Positions 17,216-25,862 of a stretch of 49,064 bases of DNA are shown here, in pieces. The DNA is taken from positions 1-49,064 of IMG/VR virus record IMGVR_UViG_3300022924_000004, one strand, 5' to 3'. The position numbers and the translations under genes were made by a program. Source of the stretch: a virus. The notes beneath the pieces were generated by a model. The model had not been told where the DNA came from and searched no databases. It worked only from the letters and a program-made list of their open reading frames with translations. How positions within the stretch are numbered: position 1 is the stretch's first letter; every line of letters starts with the position of its first letter.

Positions 17216-17502
17216 ATAATATTTTCGTATCTTTCTTGACGATATTTCTTGAAGTTCACTGGATAGTCCAGCTTTTCGTTTTGAGGGTTATCGCCCAATT
17301 CTTTTTTAATGTCGATGTATTTACCATCTACCCGAGGGAAGAGGTGGATCTCGAATGGAGATTCCACCAATCCTGTGAGGTATTCGCCGGGTAATAACCC
17401 ATAGAGCGCGGCAAGAGTTGCTTCATCGATATACTCTTCGTCAGCCTCAGCTGGGGAAGTTTTCCCGTATCCGGGGTGACAAACGTAAGGGAGTGAAGCC
17501 AT
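17212..17502 (-). CDS. Hypothetical small protein (96 aa)
   Basis: The N-terminus contains CHPGYGKTSPAEADEEYIDE, followed by a helical segment and a lysine/tyrosine-rich end. No domain is recognised. The ATGA overlap with the glycosyltransferase-like gene suggests coupled translation. Confidence 0.5.
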   Translation of the reverse strand: MASLPYVCHPGYGKTSPAEADEEYIDEATLAALYGLLPGEYLTGLVESPFEIHLFPRVDGKYIDIKKELGDNPQNEKLDYPVNFKKYRQERYENII

Positions 17503-17548
17503 CTAATACCTATTCTATATTAAGAGTTATTTTTTGTCAAGTACTTTT

Positions 17549-17821
17549 TTACAAAATGTTATTTGTATCAATGTATTCGAGGTAATAATTATCTGAGTGA
17601 GTCTGCGTAGGTTGACTAATATCAAGCCCAGAGATTTTCTTTAACCAGAAATTATTGGTGTGGACACCCGTACCATTGGCGATGATACGGAGCCATTCGT
17701 TGTCTGACTTAATGCCAGTACCACCAGCTATGATTCGTAACCATTCGTTATCACTCTTTGTTACGTTACTGGCGCCATTAGCAATGCTTTTGAGCCAATA
17801 GTTGTTAGAGTGGACAGCCAT
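17549..17821 (-). CDS. Repeat protein with five SDNxWLxxIAxG units (90 aa)
   Basis: The protein consists almost entirely of five imperfect units of about 16 residues: HSNNYWLKSIANG, KSDNEWLRIIAGG, KSDNEWLRIIANG, HTNNFWLKKISG and HSDNYYLEYID. The pattern H/K-S-D/N-N-x-W/Y-L-x-x-I is conserved. Repeats of this kind occur in small phage head or fibre proteins; here the gene lies close to the capsid genes. Function unknown, possibly a capsid-surface or oligomerisation element. Confidence 0.6.
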   Translation of the reverse strand: MAVHSNNYWLKSIANGASNVTKSDNEWLRIIAGGTGIKSDNEWLRIIANGTGVHTNNFWLKKISGLDISQPTQTHSDNYYLEYIDTNNIL

Positions 17822-17823
17822 GA

Positions 17824-18501
17824 TTAGAATCCGTAGTTAGGGTTGTCGTTGGTAGGGTTTAATTGCCAGTTGTAGTTAAACGCGTATACACGATACTTTG
17901 AAGTACCAGCTGCGGTTGCGTCTAGAGTTACCCAGTTGTCTTCTACGACAGTTGTGCTGAAGTTAGTTGAAGCAGGAGCCACAAGTGATTCTACACCAGT
18001 TGCAACGACTGTCTTCAAAAGACGGACTTGTGTAACTGATAGGTTACGAAAACCAATACCGAAGTTATTACCTGTACCAACAGAGAAGGTTGCACCAGCT
18101 CCAGTTTGCACTGGGACTGTGAATCCTGTTACAGTGTGGAATACCTTTGTACCTGAAAGTGTGCCGGGAGTGGCAGCTACAGGAGTAAGGCTTTCTGTAA
18201 TAGTCTTACCTTCTACGTTTTTACCAGTAACTACGACAGCGACAGCTGCAATAGATGCACCAGTACCACCAGATGTAACAGTAATGCTACGAGGGGCAGG
18301 AAGGACTACGTTTAATGGAGTTGTAACAGCTGTTGAAGCGTTACCGGTTACAGCTGCGGAAATAGCAGTTGTACTTGCAGCAGCAGGAGTCATAAGGTCA
18401 AAAGAGTCTAATGAAACTGATAGCAAGCTTTTCTTACCACCGGCTACACCATCACCAAGGGTGATACGAGTAGGGCGGAGCATTTGTTGTTTGATTGGCA
18501 T
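17824..18501 (-). CDS. Putative head-associated structural protein (225 aa)
   Basis: It lies directly downstream of the major capsid gene, beyond a strong terminator hairpin. The sequence is alanine/threonine/valine-rich with alternating strands, including SITVTSGGTGASIAAVAVVV and GKNVEGKTITESLTP, as in phage Ig-like/BACON-like decoration domains. The C-terminus NPTNDNPNYGF is aromatic. A head-surface or decoration role is inferred from composition and position. Confidence 0.5.
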   Translation of the reverse strand: MPIKQQMLRPTRITLGDGVAGGKKSLLSVSLDSFDLMTPAAASTTAISAAVTGNASTAVTTPLNVVLPAPRSITVTSGGTGASIAAVAVVVTGKNVEGKTITESLTPVAATPGTLSGTKVFHTVTGFTVPVQTGAGATFSVGTGNNFGIGFRNLSVTQVRLLKTVVATGVESLVAPASTNFSTTVVEDNWVTLDATAAGTSKYRVYAFNYNWQLNPTNDNPNYGF

Positions 18502-18532
18502 GATAGCCTTTCTATATATTATTTACTTAGAG

Positions 18533-18556
18533 AGAAAAGGGGAGCCGAAGCTCCCC
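18533..18556 (-). terminator. Strong intrinsic terminator after the major capsid gene
   Basis: On the minus strand a 7-bp GC-rich stem GGGGAGC/GCTCCCC is closed by a TTCG tetraloop and followed by TTTTCTCTCT. It lies 29 bases after the capsid stop codon. This is a classical stable terminator that would keep capsid mRNA in excess over the downstream genes. Confidence 0.85.
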
Positions 18557-18584
18557 AATCCATTTATTCAATGGGGAGACTCAA

Positions 18585-19508
18585 TTAAGAGTTATCGCCC
18601 TTTGAACCGTAGATACCGCGCCAGTCAGAGAATCCAACTGTGAATCGGTCAACTACAGACCACTTTGCACTCTTCGTATCGAAGTCGTACTCTGGACCTT
18701 CAAGACCGCGATAGTCTCGGTTAATCCATTTAAGTGGGTTTTGTGTTGCGTCAACTAGGAACCAAGCAGTAGTACTTGCGAGGTAGTCCCAAACAACGAT
18801 TTGTAGACGACCCTTGTAAGGGTTGATGTCGTTGTTAGCAGTACCAGTACGAAGCTGTGAGTCCAAAAGGATACGAGCTTCTTTTTCAAGTTCTGGTGGA
18901 ACGATCAGGTGAGTCGCGCGAACGGCTACCTTTTCACCACGTTGGTCAACTGTACGTCGCATTGCGAGCATACCAGCTTCAAGTGCGTCTTCTGAAAGAG
19001 CAGCAGTTGTGTAGTTGCTTTGTACCGCACCACCGTCTTTGCGAGGGTGATCGATTGCGAATAGAGCTTTACCGTCACCACCGTTGAATAGTGTTTCACC
19101 ACCACCACCGTATGTGAATCCGAAGTTCAAGAGGTCAGCTGCAAATTGTTCGCGTGTGTGAGCACGGGCTTTTGCAAGTCGAGCTGGAGCTTTCTTGATG
19201 ATTCCAGTTTCGTCGTCAGAGTAAAGTTCGTAAGTAATCGCTTCACCAAGAGCAAATGTCTTAGGTGTGTAGATTACTGGGTAGCCACTGATAGGGCTGG
19301 TGTAAACGATTGTGTCGCCTTCAGCCTTTTGTAGCATTTTACCTAGGCCGGTTACTGATGTATCCTTGACGTAGGCTTTAGAAGTACTTTCAACTTCAAA
19401 GATATTTGCAATCTCAGAAGGGATTTCCTTTTCGGTCATGTTGTAGATGCTACGGAAAGTAGGATCTAGCAAGATAGGCCACTGTGGTCGAGTATTAATT
19501 CCAGCCAT
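18585..19508 (-). CDS. Major capsid protein, Mu gpT / HK97-fold type
   Basis: The 307-residue protein shows the features of Mu-type major head subunits: an N-terminal segment with PILLDPTFRSIYNM, the YELYSDDE segment near residues 93-100, FGFTYGGGGETLFNGGDGKALFAIDHP near 128-154, VRATHLIVPPELEKEARILL near 195-214, and a terminal SDWRGIYGS. It follows the scaffold and a probable decoration protein, which matches a podovirus head module. A strong terminator follows the gene. Confidence 0.85.
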   Translation of the reverse strand: MAGINTRPQWPILLDPTFRSIYNMTEKEIPSEIANIFEVESTSKAYVKDTSVTGLGKMLQKAEGDTIVYTSPISGYPVIYTPKTFALGEAITYELYSDDETGIIKKAPARLAKARAHTREQFAADLLNFGFTYGGGGETLFNGGDGKALFAIDHPRKDGGAVQSNYTTAALSEDALEAGMLAMRRTVDQRGEKVAVRATHLIVPPELEKEARILLDSQLRTGTANNDINPYKGRLQIVVWDYLASTTAWFLVDATQNPLKWINRDYRGLEGPEYDFDTKSAKWSVVDRFTVGFSDWRGIYGSKGDNS

Positions 19509-19509
19509 A

Positions 19510-19995
19510 TTATGCGTTTACCTTGTATTTGTGTTCGTTGATAATAACGACTGCTTTAGTTAAGTCGCCTTTGTAACCAAATTGGATTACTTCAAGTTGG
19601 TTAGTTGTTGCACTACGAGTACTTACGTCAAGTAGTTGAGCACCTGTTGCACCAGTTACGTCGAAGTTTTGTCCTACGTCTGAAGCTGCAAGAGTTGTAC
19701 CAACTTGGTCGCTTGTTACTACATATTTGTTAGCTGGGTCAACATGAACGAGGACCTTTACGACTCCCGCTGCGTCACCTGTTGCTGTCTGTGTGTTTGA
19801 AACGTTACTAGGGTCGTTTGATTGACCACCATGTACGATTCCGAGTAGAGTCTTACCGTCGATAGATGCGTTAGTTACGCGTCCTGAAGTAAGGTATACG
19901 AAGTCGCCGTCGGTTACTGTAACGCCGTTTGCAACAGGATACTCTTTAGTTGTTCCTGCCCAAGCGTTGATTGCGCCGCCAATTAGTTCTGGCAT
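19510..19995 (-). CDS. Probable capsid decoration protein (161 aa)
   Basis: A small, beta-rich protein with the pattern YPVANGVTVTDGDFVYLTSG and later KTLLGIVHGGQS. This resembles phage capsid-cement proteins, which cap the threefold or pseudo-threefold positions. It lies between scaffold and major capsid genes, the common location for decoration or capsid stabilising proteins. One base separates its stop from the capsid start. Confidence 0.6.
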   Translation of the reverse strand: MPELIGGAINAWAGTTKEYPVANGVTVTDGDFVYLTSGRVTNASIDGKTLLGIVHGGQSNDPSNVSNTQTATGDAAGVVKVLVHVDPANKYVVTSDQVGTTLAASDVGQNFDVTGATGAQLLDVSTRSATTNQLEVIQFGYKGDLTKAVVIINEHKYKVNA

Positions 19996-20013
19996 AGTTT
20001 TTATATTCCTTTG

Positions 20014-20835
20014 TTATTTCGCGAATTCAAGCAGCTGTTTCTCTGAAAGTCCGTATCGCTTACCCATTGAGATTTGCTCATCGGTTAGCGTGGCTTTCGT
20101 TTTCGCTGTTTTTGTTTTGCCCGGTGTGCCGGGTTTACTTGCTTGTTCTTTCGCTTTTCTGATAGTTTCTTCTTTAGAATCGTCAGCGTCGTATCCGAGT
20201 GAAATCCAAGCTTTTTTAAGGCCTTCTTCCATTCCTAGTGATCGTCCACCGGCTGCCGCTGCATCTGCTAAGAGTGAAAGTTCTTTTAAGACTTCTTCTC
20301 GTAACTCGTTGTCTGTCGCCATTTCTGGGTGTATGTCAACGAATGCGTTATATTCACCATCAAGCTTTTTCTTCATCTCGTTACGAGCGTACTCGATAGC
20401 GGGATCTTCTTTTTGAGCTGGGGCTGGAGCTGCGCCGTCAAGAGCGTCATTCAGAGCTTTGGCTAGTTCAGGGTTCTTCGCAATAACTGCGCCGATCTTA
20501 CTGAGTTCTTCCTTTGCTTCTTTCAACTCTGTAGCGTTCCGTTGTCCCTCTGTTGATGAGTTGCGGTATGCTTCTTCTAGATTCTTAGCGTATTCTTCAG
20601 GGGTATCACCCTTGATCTGAGTAAAACGCTTCTCGAACTTCGGTTCCTCTTCGTCGTCGGATTTAGGTTGTTCACCGTCCTCTTCTTCAGATTCTTCTTG
20701 TTCCTGATCTTCGTTCTCTGACTCTTCGGTTTCTTCTTGGTCGTCTAGGTTTTCGTCTTCTCCAATGGGAGTTTCTACTTGCTCTTCAACGTCTTCGATT
20801 ACTTCTTCTTCATCAGTAACAACTGGATCTGCCAT
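20014..20835 (-). CDS. Scaffolding protein (273 aa)
   Basis: The N-terminal about 75 residues are almost entirely D, E, Q and S. A long charged helical/coiled-coil region follows (about 80-200), and the C-terminus is basic (KPGTPGKTKTAKTKATL then MGKRYGLSEKQLLEFAK). This acidic-to-basic organisation with a basic, capsid-binding tail is typical of phage scaffolds. The position between portal and capsid genes agrees. A perfect hairpin CCAATGT/ACATTGG lies just before the gene. Confidence 0.75.
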   Translation of the reverse strand: MADPVVTDEEEVIEDVEEQVETPIGEDENLDDQEETEESENEDQEQEESEEEDGEQPKSDDEEEPKFEKRFTQIKGDTPEEYAKNLEEAYRNSSTEGQRNATELKEAKEELSKIGAVIAKNPELAKALNDALDGAAPAPAQKEDPAIEYARNEMKKKLDGEYNAFVDIHPEMATDNELREEVLKELSLLADAAAAGGRSLGMEEGLKKAWISLGYDADDSKEETIRKAKEQASKPGTPGKTKTAKTKATLTDEQISMGKRYGLSEKQLLEFAK

Positions 20836-20936
20836 ATACTATTTGTCCTATCTGGTCCAATGTTTGCATACATTGGTTTCCCGCGTGTTAAATAAATTAT
20901 AGCTACTCAACGGCAATTAAGTAGTTAATGCTTTAT

Positions 20937-21248
20937 TCAAGCTGGCTCGTGTGCTTCCATCTCAGCGATAGCTTTGCTGGCTTTCACGGCTTTTTCTTTT
21001 TTAGATGCAGTGTGATTAATGAGATCAACGATAAATCGTGATCCAAGAATTTCACCGCGACTATGTAGAACGTGCTCCCAATTAGGAGACATCGCCATAG
21101 AAAAGGCTGCTTTGTCTTTTTGGTAAAAATCGATAGCTCGAATTATCGTCTCCATTACTGGAGTACCTTTAAGGAGAGCTAATGTTTCCTTATCTTTGCT
21201 ATCTAGTTTTCGGTAGACACCATCAGTGCCATTTGAGCTTTGTTCCAT
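20937..21248 (-). CDS. Hypothetical head-region protein (103 aa)
   Basis: A small, largely helical and charged protein with a lysine-rich end (TASKKEKAVKASKAI). It lies between the portal and scaffold genes. No domain is recognised; such genes in this place can encode head maturation or head-protein chaperones, but there is no motif to support that. Confidence 0.5.
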   Translation of the reverse strand: MEQSSNGTDGVYRKLDSKDKETLALLKGTPVMETIIRAIDFYQKDKAAFSMAMSPNWEHVLHSRGEILGSRFIVDLINHTASKKEKAVKASKAIAEMEAHEPA

Positions 21249-21301
21249 ACTGTATATATCCTATAACATCTTACCTGTAAATTTCAACGGTCTAGCGGAT
21301 G

Positions 21302-23395
21302 CTAGAGGCCCATTTGTTCGCGTGAGCGATCTTGAGCCTCTGCACCATTAGGGGTGGCTGGTTGCAAATCAGCTACCTGTGGGGAAGGACCATCTCCACC
21401 TCCGGGAGCTTGTGGGCCACCGGGAGCACCGTCTTGTGGGATAGCTCCTTGAGCTTGAGCCTCACCAAACGCGTGTTTAGAGATTATGTCCTGAATAGCT
21501 TGTGGAAGTGCATTGAAGTCCATGCTATTCATGTAGTTTAAGTGTTCTTCTGTGTGAGCTTGCGTAGCACCGTCAGTAGGAAGAAGTGGGATACCGCTTG
21601 CCATAACTGTGTTTTCTTCTATAGCAAGTTGCTTCCATTGATCATCAGTAATACCATTACCAACTAACCAGTCAGCTGGATCTTCACCGAATACGCGTAG
21701 GTATCGAGTTGAAGCCTTCTGTGGATCAAGTTGTGAAGCAAGAACTGGATTACTTGTCATTGCACCAAGCATCTCAGTAATCTTAGCCTGTTGTAGTGGC
21801 TTAGATAGAACTGGTGAAGCGTCAGCATTAATAGTAACTTCGTAATCGCCTTCCATGAACTTCGCCATCTTGCGATCGAGCGTAAATCCACTTGAGCCAT
21901 CGATTCGTTCAGAGACTAGCTTATTACCACCTTCTGATTGATCGATCTGATATTCCATACCCTTGATACGAATCTTGCGGTATGATTTCTTTTCGGTTGA
22001 CTTACCACCCTTGGTAATACGCTCAACTCGAGCGGCTGGGTAGAAGAACTGAATGTTGCTCCATTTAAGGCGACCGATACGAACAAGCGTATCCATGTCG
22101 GCAAGGATGTTAACAAGGTTGATACGCTTCTGCGCTTGCTCTTTAGCAATAGCAGCTTGAGTTGCAGTACCACCGGTAACTTGTTGAAGTTCATCCGAGA
22201 TACCGTGAGCGCGTCGCATATCCTCGAGCAGTTGCTCTTCAGATCGGTAGTAGCTCATTGGAGTATCGCCGTATTCTACAGATTGAATAACCTGATTAAT
22301 AGGAACGCCGTTAGTATTGACATACATGAATCCATGTGGTCTAACTCGAGCTTCCTCTTCATCAATATCAACAAGGTCGTTCACGAGGAACATCTTGTCA
22401 ACTTGGAGGTGTTGTTTATCTAACTGGAGACGACGTAGTGATACGCGCTCTTCAGAAAGTGAGTAGATAACTTCTGGAATACCCATACCGAACATACGGC
22501 CGAGCATGATATAGTGTCGGTATACAGCAAAAGGAATTTCCTTGTGCTTGTAAGGAATAGGCGCCATACGAATAAGTACGTTGTTCGCGAGAACGTCATA
22601 GCTGTCAGTCGCACGGTTGTAGTAGTGAAGCACCTCAACGTCATTATCTGACATATCGTGCGCCTTCTTGAAGAAGAGCACTTGAGGTGTAATGTTACCG
22701 GCCTTTGGAACCTTATCGATGTTCATAAATTCTGGACGATCTTTATAAGCTCGTTGGAATTCAGCCCAGTCTATAACTTCACGCTCTACGGCGTCACGAG
22801 CACGAGACTCGTGGGTAGCAGCTGGGTCCCAGAATAGTTGATCATTATCAATAAACTCTGTGTAAGTATCATCGGCATCGATAATCTCACGATCAGAATA
22901 AGTAATTTTACCATCTTTATCAACAGAGTCAAGGTCTTTAACCTTACGCTTCTCATAACGATAACGTTCGGCAACCCATGCAGTACCGCGAATAGCAGCA
23001 GCTTGTTTAGCCATAAACTGTTGAAGATCGAAGCCTGTTCGGTCCATAGAGAAGTTGAAGATGTGATTAGAGAATTGCTCCCTAATAAAATCAGACGCAT
23101 CTACTTGTTCTAGATACGGACGACCACGACGGTCGATAGTTTCCTGCATATGAGATTGGACGGCGCCAAACGCATCAGGTAAAGTAATGTGAGATCGCCA
23201 GTCACCGTATTCACGTTCTGGCTGCCATTGAGCAAACTGCTTATCAGCGCGTTCCCACTGTTGTTCAGCTTCCTTACGAATTTGGTCGTCACGCATCGCT
23301 TCATAGCGTTCCCAGACCCTTCGACGAGCCTCGCGTTCAGCCTTATTCTTTGGCTTGTAAAAATCTTTATTTGTTTCGCTTATTTCTTGAGCCAT
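21302..23395 (-). CDS. Portal protein (P22-like size, 697 aa)
   Basis: The size and layout fit the large portal class. There is a tryptophan- and arginine-rich N-terminal helical region (WERYEAMRDDQIRKEAEQQW), a central wing with FIDNDQLFWDPAA and AVEREVIDWAEFQRAYKDRP, and the helical ELQQVTGGTATQAAIAKEQAQKR stretch near residues 400-420. The C-terminal tail is long and Q/P/G-rich. The gene is preceded by the large terminase with a start/stop overlap and followed by scaffold and capsid genes, the conserved order. The portal is the dodecameric ring for DNA entry and exit. Confidence 0.85.
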   Translation of the reverse strand: MAQEISETNKDFYKPKNKAEREARRRVWERYEAMRDDQIRKEAEQQWERADKQFAQWQPEREYGDWRSHITLPDAFGAVQSHMQETIDRRGRPYLEQVDASDFIREQFSNHIFNFSMDRTGFDLQQFMAKQAAAIRGTAWVAERYRYEKRKVKDLDSVDKDGKITYSDREIIDADDTYTEFIDNDQLFWDPAATHESRARDAVEREVIDWAEFQRAYKDRPEFMNIDKVPKAGNITPQVLFFKKAHDMSDNDVEVLHYYNRATDSYDVLANNVLIRMAPIPYKHKEIPFAVYRHYIMLGRMFGMGIPEVIYSLSEERVSLRRLQLDKQHLQVDKMFLVNDLVDIDEEEARVRPHGFMYVNTNGVPINQVIQSVEYGDTPMSYYRSEEQLLEDMRRAHGISDELQQVTGGTATQAAIAKEQAQKRINLVNILADMDTLVRIGRLKWSNIQFFYPAARVERITKGGKSTEKKSYRKIRIKGMEYQIDQSEGGNKLVSERIDGSSGFTLDRKMAKFMEGDYEVTINADASPVLSKPLQQAKITEMLGAMTSNPVLASQLDPQKASTRYLRVFGEDPADWLVGNGITDDQWKQLAIEENTVMASGIPLLPTDGATQAHTEEHLNYMNSMDFNALPQAIQDIISKHAFGEAQAQGAIPQDGAPGGPQAPGGGDGPSPQVADLQPATPNGAEAQDRSREQMGL

Positions 23396-24984
23396 TATAT
23401 TCCTGTGACTACGCTTCTAGGTTTATCTGATATTCGATGGGTATCGCGTTCTTTTTCTTGGTTCTTTCGATTACCCCTACCACTTGGAGGCGTGGCAATT
23501 TCTAGGATAGTGGCGAGAGCGTCGATCATGTCGTCATTCTCACCTTTAGGGAAGTGGGTAAGTTCATACTCCAAGTCTTCCATTTGGTTTGAGTCGCTAA
23601 CATGGAAAACTCGGCCGTATTCATAGTAAGGTGCTAAAGCCCGTATACGGTCTTCTTTGGCGTTGACTCGACTCTTGATCAATTTGACCGGAAGCCAAAC
23701 GCCACGGCGCTTTTGTTCATCTATTAACATATACTCTATATTCTTCTGAGTTGCAACTGTCTCCAGCGCCATTCCTCGCGGCTTGTATCGGTGATACCAA
23801 TCAAACATAAGGGTAATGATGTCCGAATACTTCATCTTATTATGGTAAACCTCTCGGACGTAGAGGTTGTGCTCAGAATCGAATCCTGCCATAACGAATG
23901 CGGCGCGGTCCGAATAAGGCCCTTCGTTGCTAGGGTCTATAGCTATAAACCAGTTGATCGGCTTGTCTTTAATTTCTTCCCATGTAATATACCGGAAGTA
24001 GTTATGCTTAAAGGTTGCAGTCTCGTCGTCAACCGGGTTGTTCATATACTGACAAGAGAAGATATAACTTCCCTGTTCCCGGCGCTGTTCGTCTAAGAAT
24101 TGCTCAGTCAGTCGCTCAGGAAAGAGCAAGGTTCCGTCGTCTTCTTTTGCCTTTCGGAGAAGGATATTGTAAGACTTCCGTTTATTTTTAAGAATGTCAC
24201 TATAGGCATCCATAAAGTCCCATCGAGTTCCAATGGTGATTCGGGGCATTCCCGGGTCAAGGAGAGAGAGGGCAAGCCGTCGGTGTGCGATAACTTGTTC
24301 AATTTGGTCCTTGTTAGTAACATTCTTTTCGGAGTGGAGGTCGTCTTCGATAATGAGGTCGAAGTGCATTCCGTTAATAGATCGGTCAACTCCGGAACAC
24401 ATGATACTAGGTTCTTTCCGTTTAATAGTTCTACTGGAGAGGTCAACCTGTGCATCGGTCCAACGGGTGCTTGGATTTTTTCGATCAGCATCCGGGAAGG
24501 TTCCATATAAGTGTTTAAAGATAGTCCTGAACTTTTCATTTGATTCTAGGTGTCCTTTAATCTCGGCCAAGAAGTTCTTAGCCTTTCCGTACGTTTCCGA
24601 GTCAATCAAGATTCGGGCATTAGGATCATTTAGTAAGTATTGCAAAGTGAATCCGATTGTAATGATCGAACTCTTGAATGTACCGCGAGGCATGAGAATA
24701 AGCACTTGCTTACGCTTAGGATCGAACTGATCAGAAAGAACCTCATCCTTTTTCCCGCTGTTGTAGCGAGTCATAGGTGTGAAGTTAACTTCCATATCTT
24801 CAGTGAATCCCGGGAGTAATGGCTTGGTGATCTCGGTAAGATCGCGGTGGGTGTTTTCAGTGATCAGGCTCGGATCAGATGCCAGCACATATTTGACCAA
24901 AAAGAATAGATCGTGCTTGACACGTTCTGCTATTTCATCAAGGGCTGCAAGTTGCGCCTGAGACTGTGCTTTATCTAAATCCAT
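23395..24984 (-). CDS. terL: Terminase large subunit
   Basis: The 529-residue packaging ATPase-nuclease carries a Walker A-like MPRGTFKSS (residues 98-106) and a Walker B with catalytic acid, DLIIEDD (209-215). A coupling motif ITIGTRW lies at 249-255. The RNase H-like nuclease has its first acidic motif FIAIDPS (D350) and a terminal DDMIDALA helix near residue 500. It cuts concatemeric DNA and drives it through the portal, which is encoded immediately downstream with overlapping stop and start codons. Confidence 0.95.
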   Translation of the reverse strand: MDLDKAQSQAQLAALDEIAERVKHDLFFLVKYVLASDPSLITENTHRDLTEITKPLLPGFTEDMEVNFTPMTRYNSGKKDEVLSDQFDPKRKQVLILMPRGTFKSSIITIGFTLQYLLNDPNARILIDSETYGKAKNFLAEIKGHLESNEKFRTIFKHLYGTFPDADRKNPSTRWTDAQVDLSSRTIKRKEPSIMCSGVDRSINGMHFDLIIEDDLHSEKNVTNKDQIEQVIAHRRLALSLLDPGMPRITIGTRWDFMDAYSDILKNKRKSYNILLRKAKEDDGTLLFPERLTEQFLDEQRREQGSYIFSCQYMNNPVDDETATFKHNYFRYITWEEIKDKPINWFIAIDPSNEGPYSDRAAFVMAGFDSEHNLYVREVYHNKMKYSDIITLMFDWYHRYKPRGMALETVATQKNIEYMLIDEQKRRGVWLPVKLIKSRVNAKEDRIRALAPYYEYGRVFHVSDSNQMEDLEYELTHFPKGENDDMIDALATILEIATPPSGRGNRKNQEKERDTHRISDKPRSVVTGI

Positions 24985-24990
24985 AGAATC

Positions 24991-25296
24991 CTAGTTGAAT
25001 ACAATTCCGTTAGGATCTCCGCCGACGAACTCTTTAACTGAATCATCAATTCTGCCGTCAATCGCCAGAGGTGGATTTTCAGATTTTGTCACGGAAGGCG
25101 TTGAGATGGGTTCTTGTACGTTTGAAGGTTCTGAATCGATTTCTTCAACACCACCAACCGGTGCGCTCATGTAGTGAGTTCTAAGTAGATCGTTTACGAT
25201 CCGAGTTTTATTTTTCTCTGCTTTAAACAAAGGGGCAATGTCGTTATCAATAGGGATAAGACTCTTCATCTTTAGTGTACGTTTAGCTTTTGCCAT
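24991..25296 (-). CDS. Hypothetical protein upstream of terL (101 aa)
   Basis: The N-terminus is basic (AKAKRTLKMKSLIP) and resembles a ribbon-helix-helix or HTH-like DNA-binding start, with TRIVNDLLRTHYM. The C-terminal 60 residues are acidic and low in complexity. The place directly before terL is where small terminases usually sit, but the protein is short and lacks the expected HTH plus oligomerisation core. A better small-terminase candidate is at 30791-31348. Confidence 0.45.
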   Translation of the reverse strand: MAKAKRTLKMKSLIPIDNDIAPLFKAEKNKTRIVNDLLRTHYMSAPVGGVEEIDSEPSNVQEPISTPSVTKSENPPLAIDGRIDDSVKEFVGGDPNGIVFN

Positions 25297-25454
25297 TATT
25301 CGATTTCCTCTGGTTCTACCTGTTCGCCACGAAAGAGCGAGTCCATAAGTTCAATATAAAGATTCTCTAATAGGATTTCGCCGTCGGCACTCCTGTAGAT
25401 TTCAAGCGATTTAGATACAGATCTAATCGTCCACAATTTTAATAGTAATTTCAT
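25296..25454 (-). CDS. Hypothetical small protein, first gene of the late block (52 aa)
   Basis: ATG at 25454 is preceded by AGAAAGG at good spacing, and the stop overlaps the next start (TAATG). The predicted product starts MKLLLKLWTIRSVSKSLEIY and ends in an acidic stretch. It is too short for family assignment. It is the first coding region after the structured late leader. Confidence 0.55.
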   Translation of the reverse strand: MKLLLKLWTIRSVSKSLEIYRSADGEILLENLYIELMDSLFRGEQVEPEEIE

Positions 25455-25826
25455 TTCATACCTTTCTGTTATTTAATGTTATAATAACAAATGGTATATA
25501 CAAAAACAATGGTCTAGTGGCATCGCTGAAGCAAGTGACTATTTTTAGGTATTCTAAAAAGGCTCCCCTTTTCTAAGCGCTCCGCTTCAGGCAACCTATA
25601 ACGTCGGCAGTTCAAGAAATATGCATTGGATCTTGATACTGACACGAATGAATCTGATATTGAGTTCTAATCTTTATTAGCTAATCATACCATCTTATTT
25701 GTTAATGTACAGGAAATCGATATTTCCGTCACTGCATCTCATTATAGGCGAGATCACCCGTTATAAGCTTGTTAAACTAAGTATCTTAACGTCTCTTAGT
25801 AGCTGCTTCTGCTTTGCCTAGACGTA
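25455..25826 (-). ncRNA. Structured ~370-nt leader of the late transcript with a 5' pseudoknot
   Basis: The region between the promoter at 25833-25861 and the first late gene has no credible gene but many complementary segments. The first bases of the expected RNA pair ACGTCT (25825-25820) with AGACGT (25794-25789). The segment ACTAAG (25800-25795) pairs with CTTAGT (25781-25776), which together form an H-type pseudoknot directly at the 5' end. Further hairpins are GGAAAT/ATTTCC around 25712-25727, and CTGAAGC/GCTTCAG (25526-25532 with 25584-25590). The last encloses two mutually exclusive A/T-rich hairpins (25542-25560 and 25557-25572). A regulatory leader or a processed RNA are both possible. 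Confidence 0.55.
25481..25509 (-). promoter_or_regulatory. Possible secondary late promoter
   Basis: On the minus strand TTGTTT and TATTAT are spaced by 17 bases, immediately before the gene starting at 25454. It lacks the TGTGC element of the other promoters, so it is a weaker candidate. Confidence 0.3.
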
Positions 25827-25832
25827 CTTACC

Positions 25833-25861
25833 ACTGTAGCACACATGGTTTTAAATGTCAA
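25833..25861 (-). promoter_or_regulatory. Late-block promoter, sigma70 type with extended -10
   Basis: On the minus strand -35 TTGACA (25861-25856) and -10 TACAGT (25838-25833) are separated by exactly 17 bases, with TGTGC in front of the -10. The predicted start near 25826 coincides with the first base of the 5' pseudoknot of the leader. It is the same promoter type as the early promoters, so late genes probably use unmodified host polymerase. Confidence 0.8.
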
Positions 25862-25862
25862 G

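Noticed and set aside
24100-24730. Plus-strand frames opposite terL
   Set aside because: They are shadows of the strongly conserved terminase sequence on the other strand, with no ribosome-binding sites or protein-like features.
24991-25296. Small terminase directly before terL
   Set aside because: The protein is only 101 residues, with a low-complexity C-terminal half and no clear HTH; the 185-residue protein at 30791-31348 fits better, though neither is certain.
25510-25595. tRNA-like sequence (TGGTCTAGTGG and nearby stems)
   Set aside because: No T-arm sequence, no matching acceptor stem and no plausible anticodon arm; better explained as part of the late leader.
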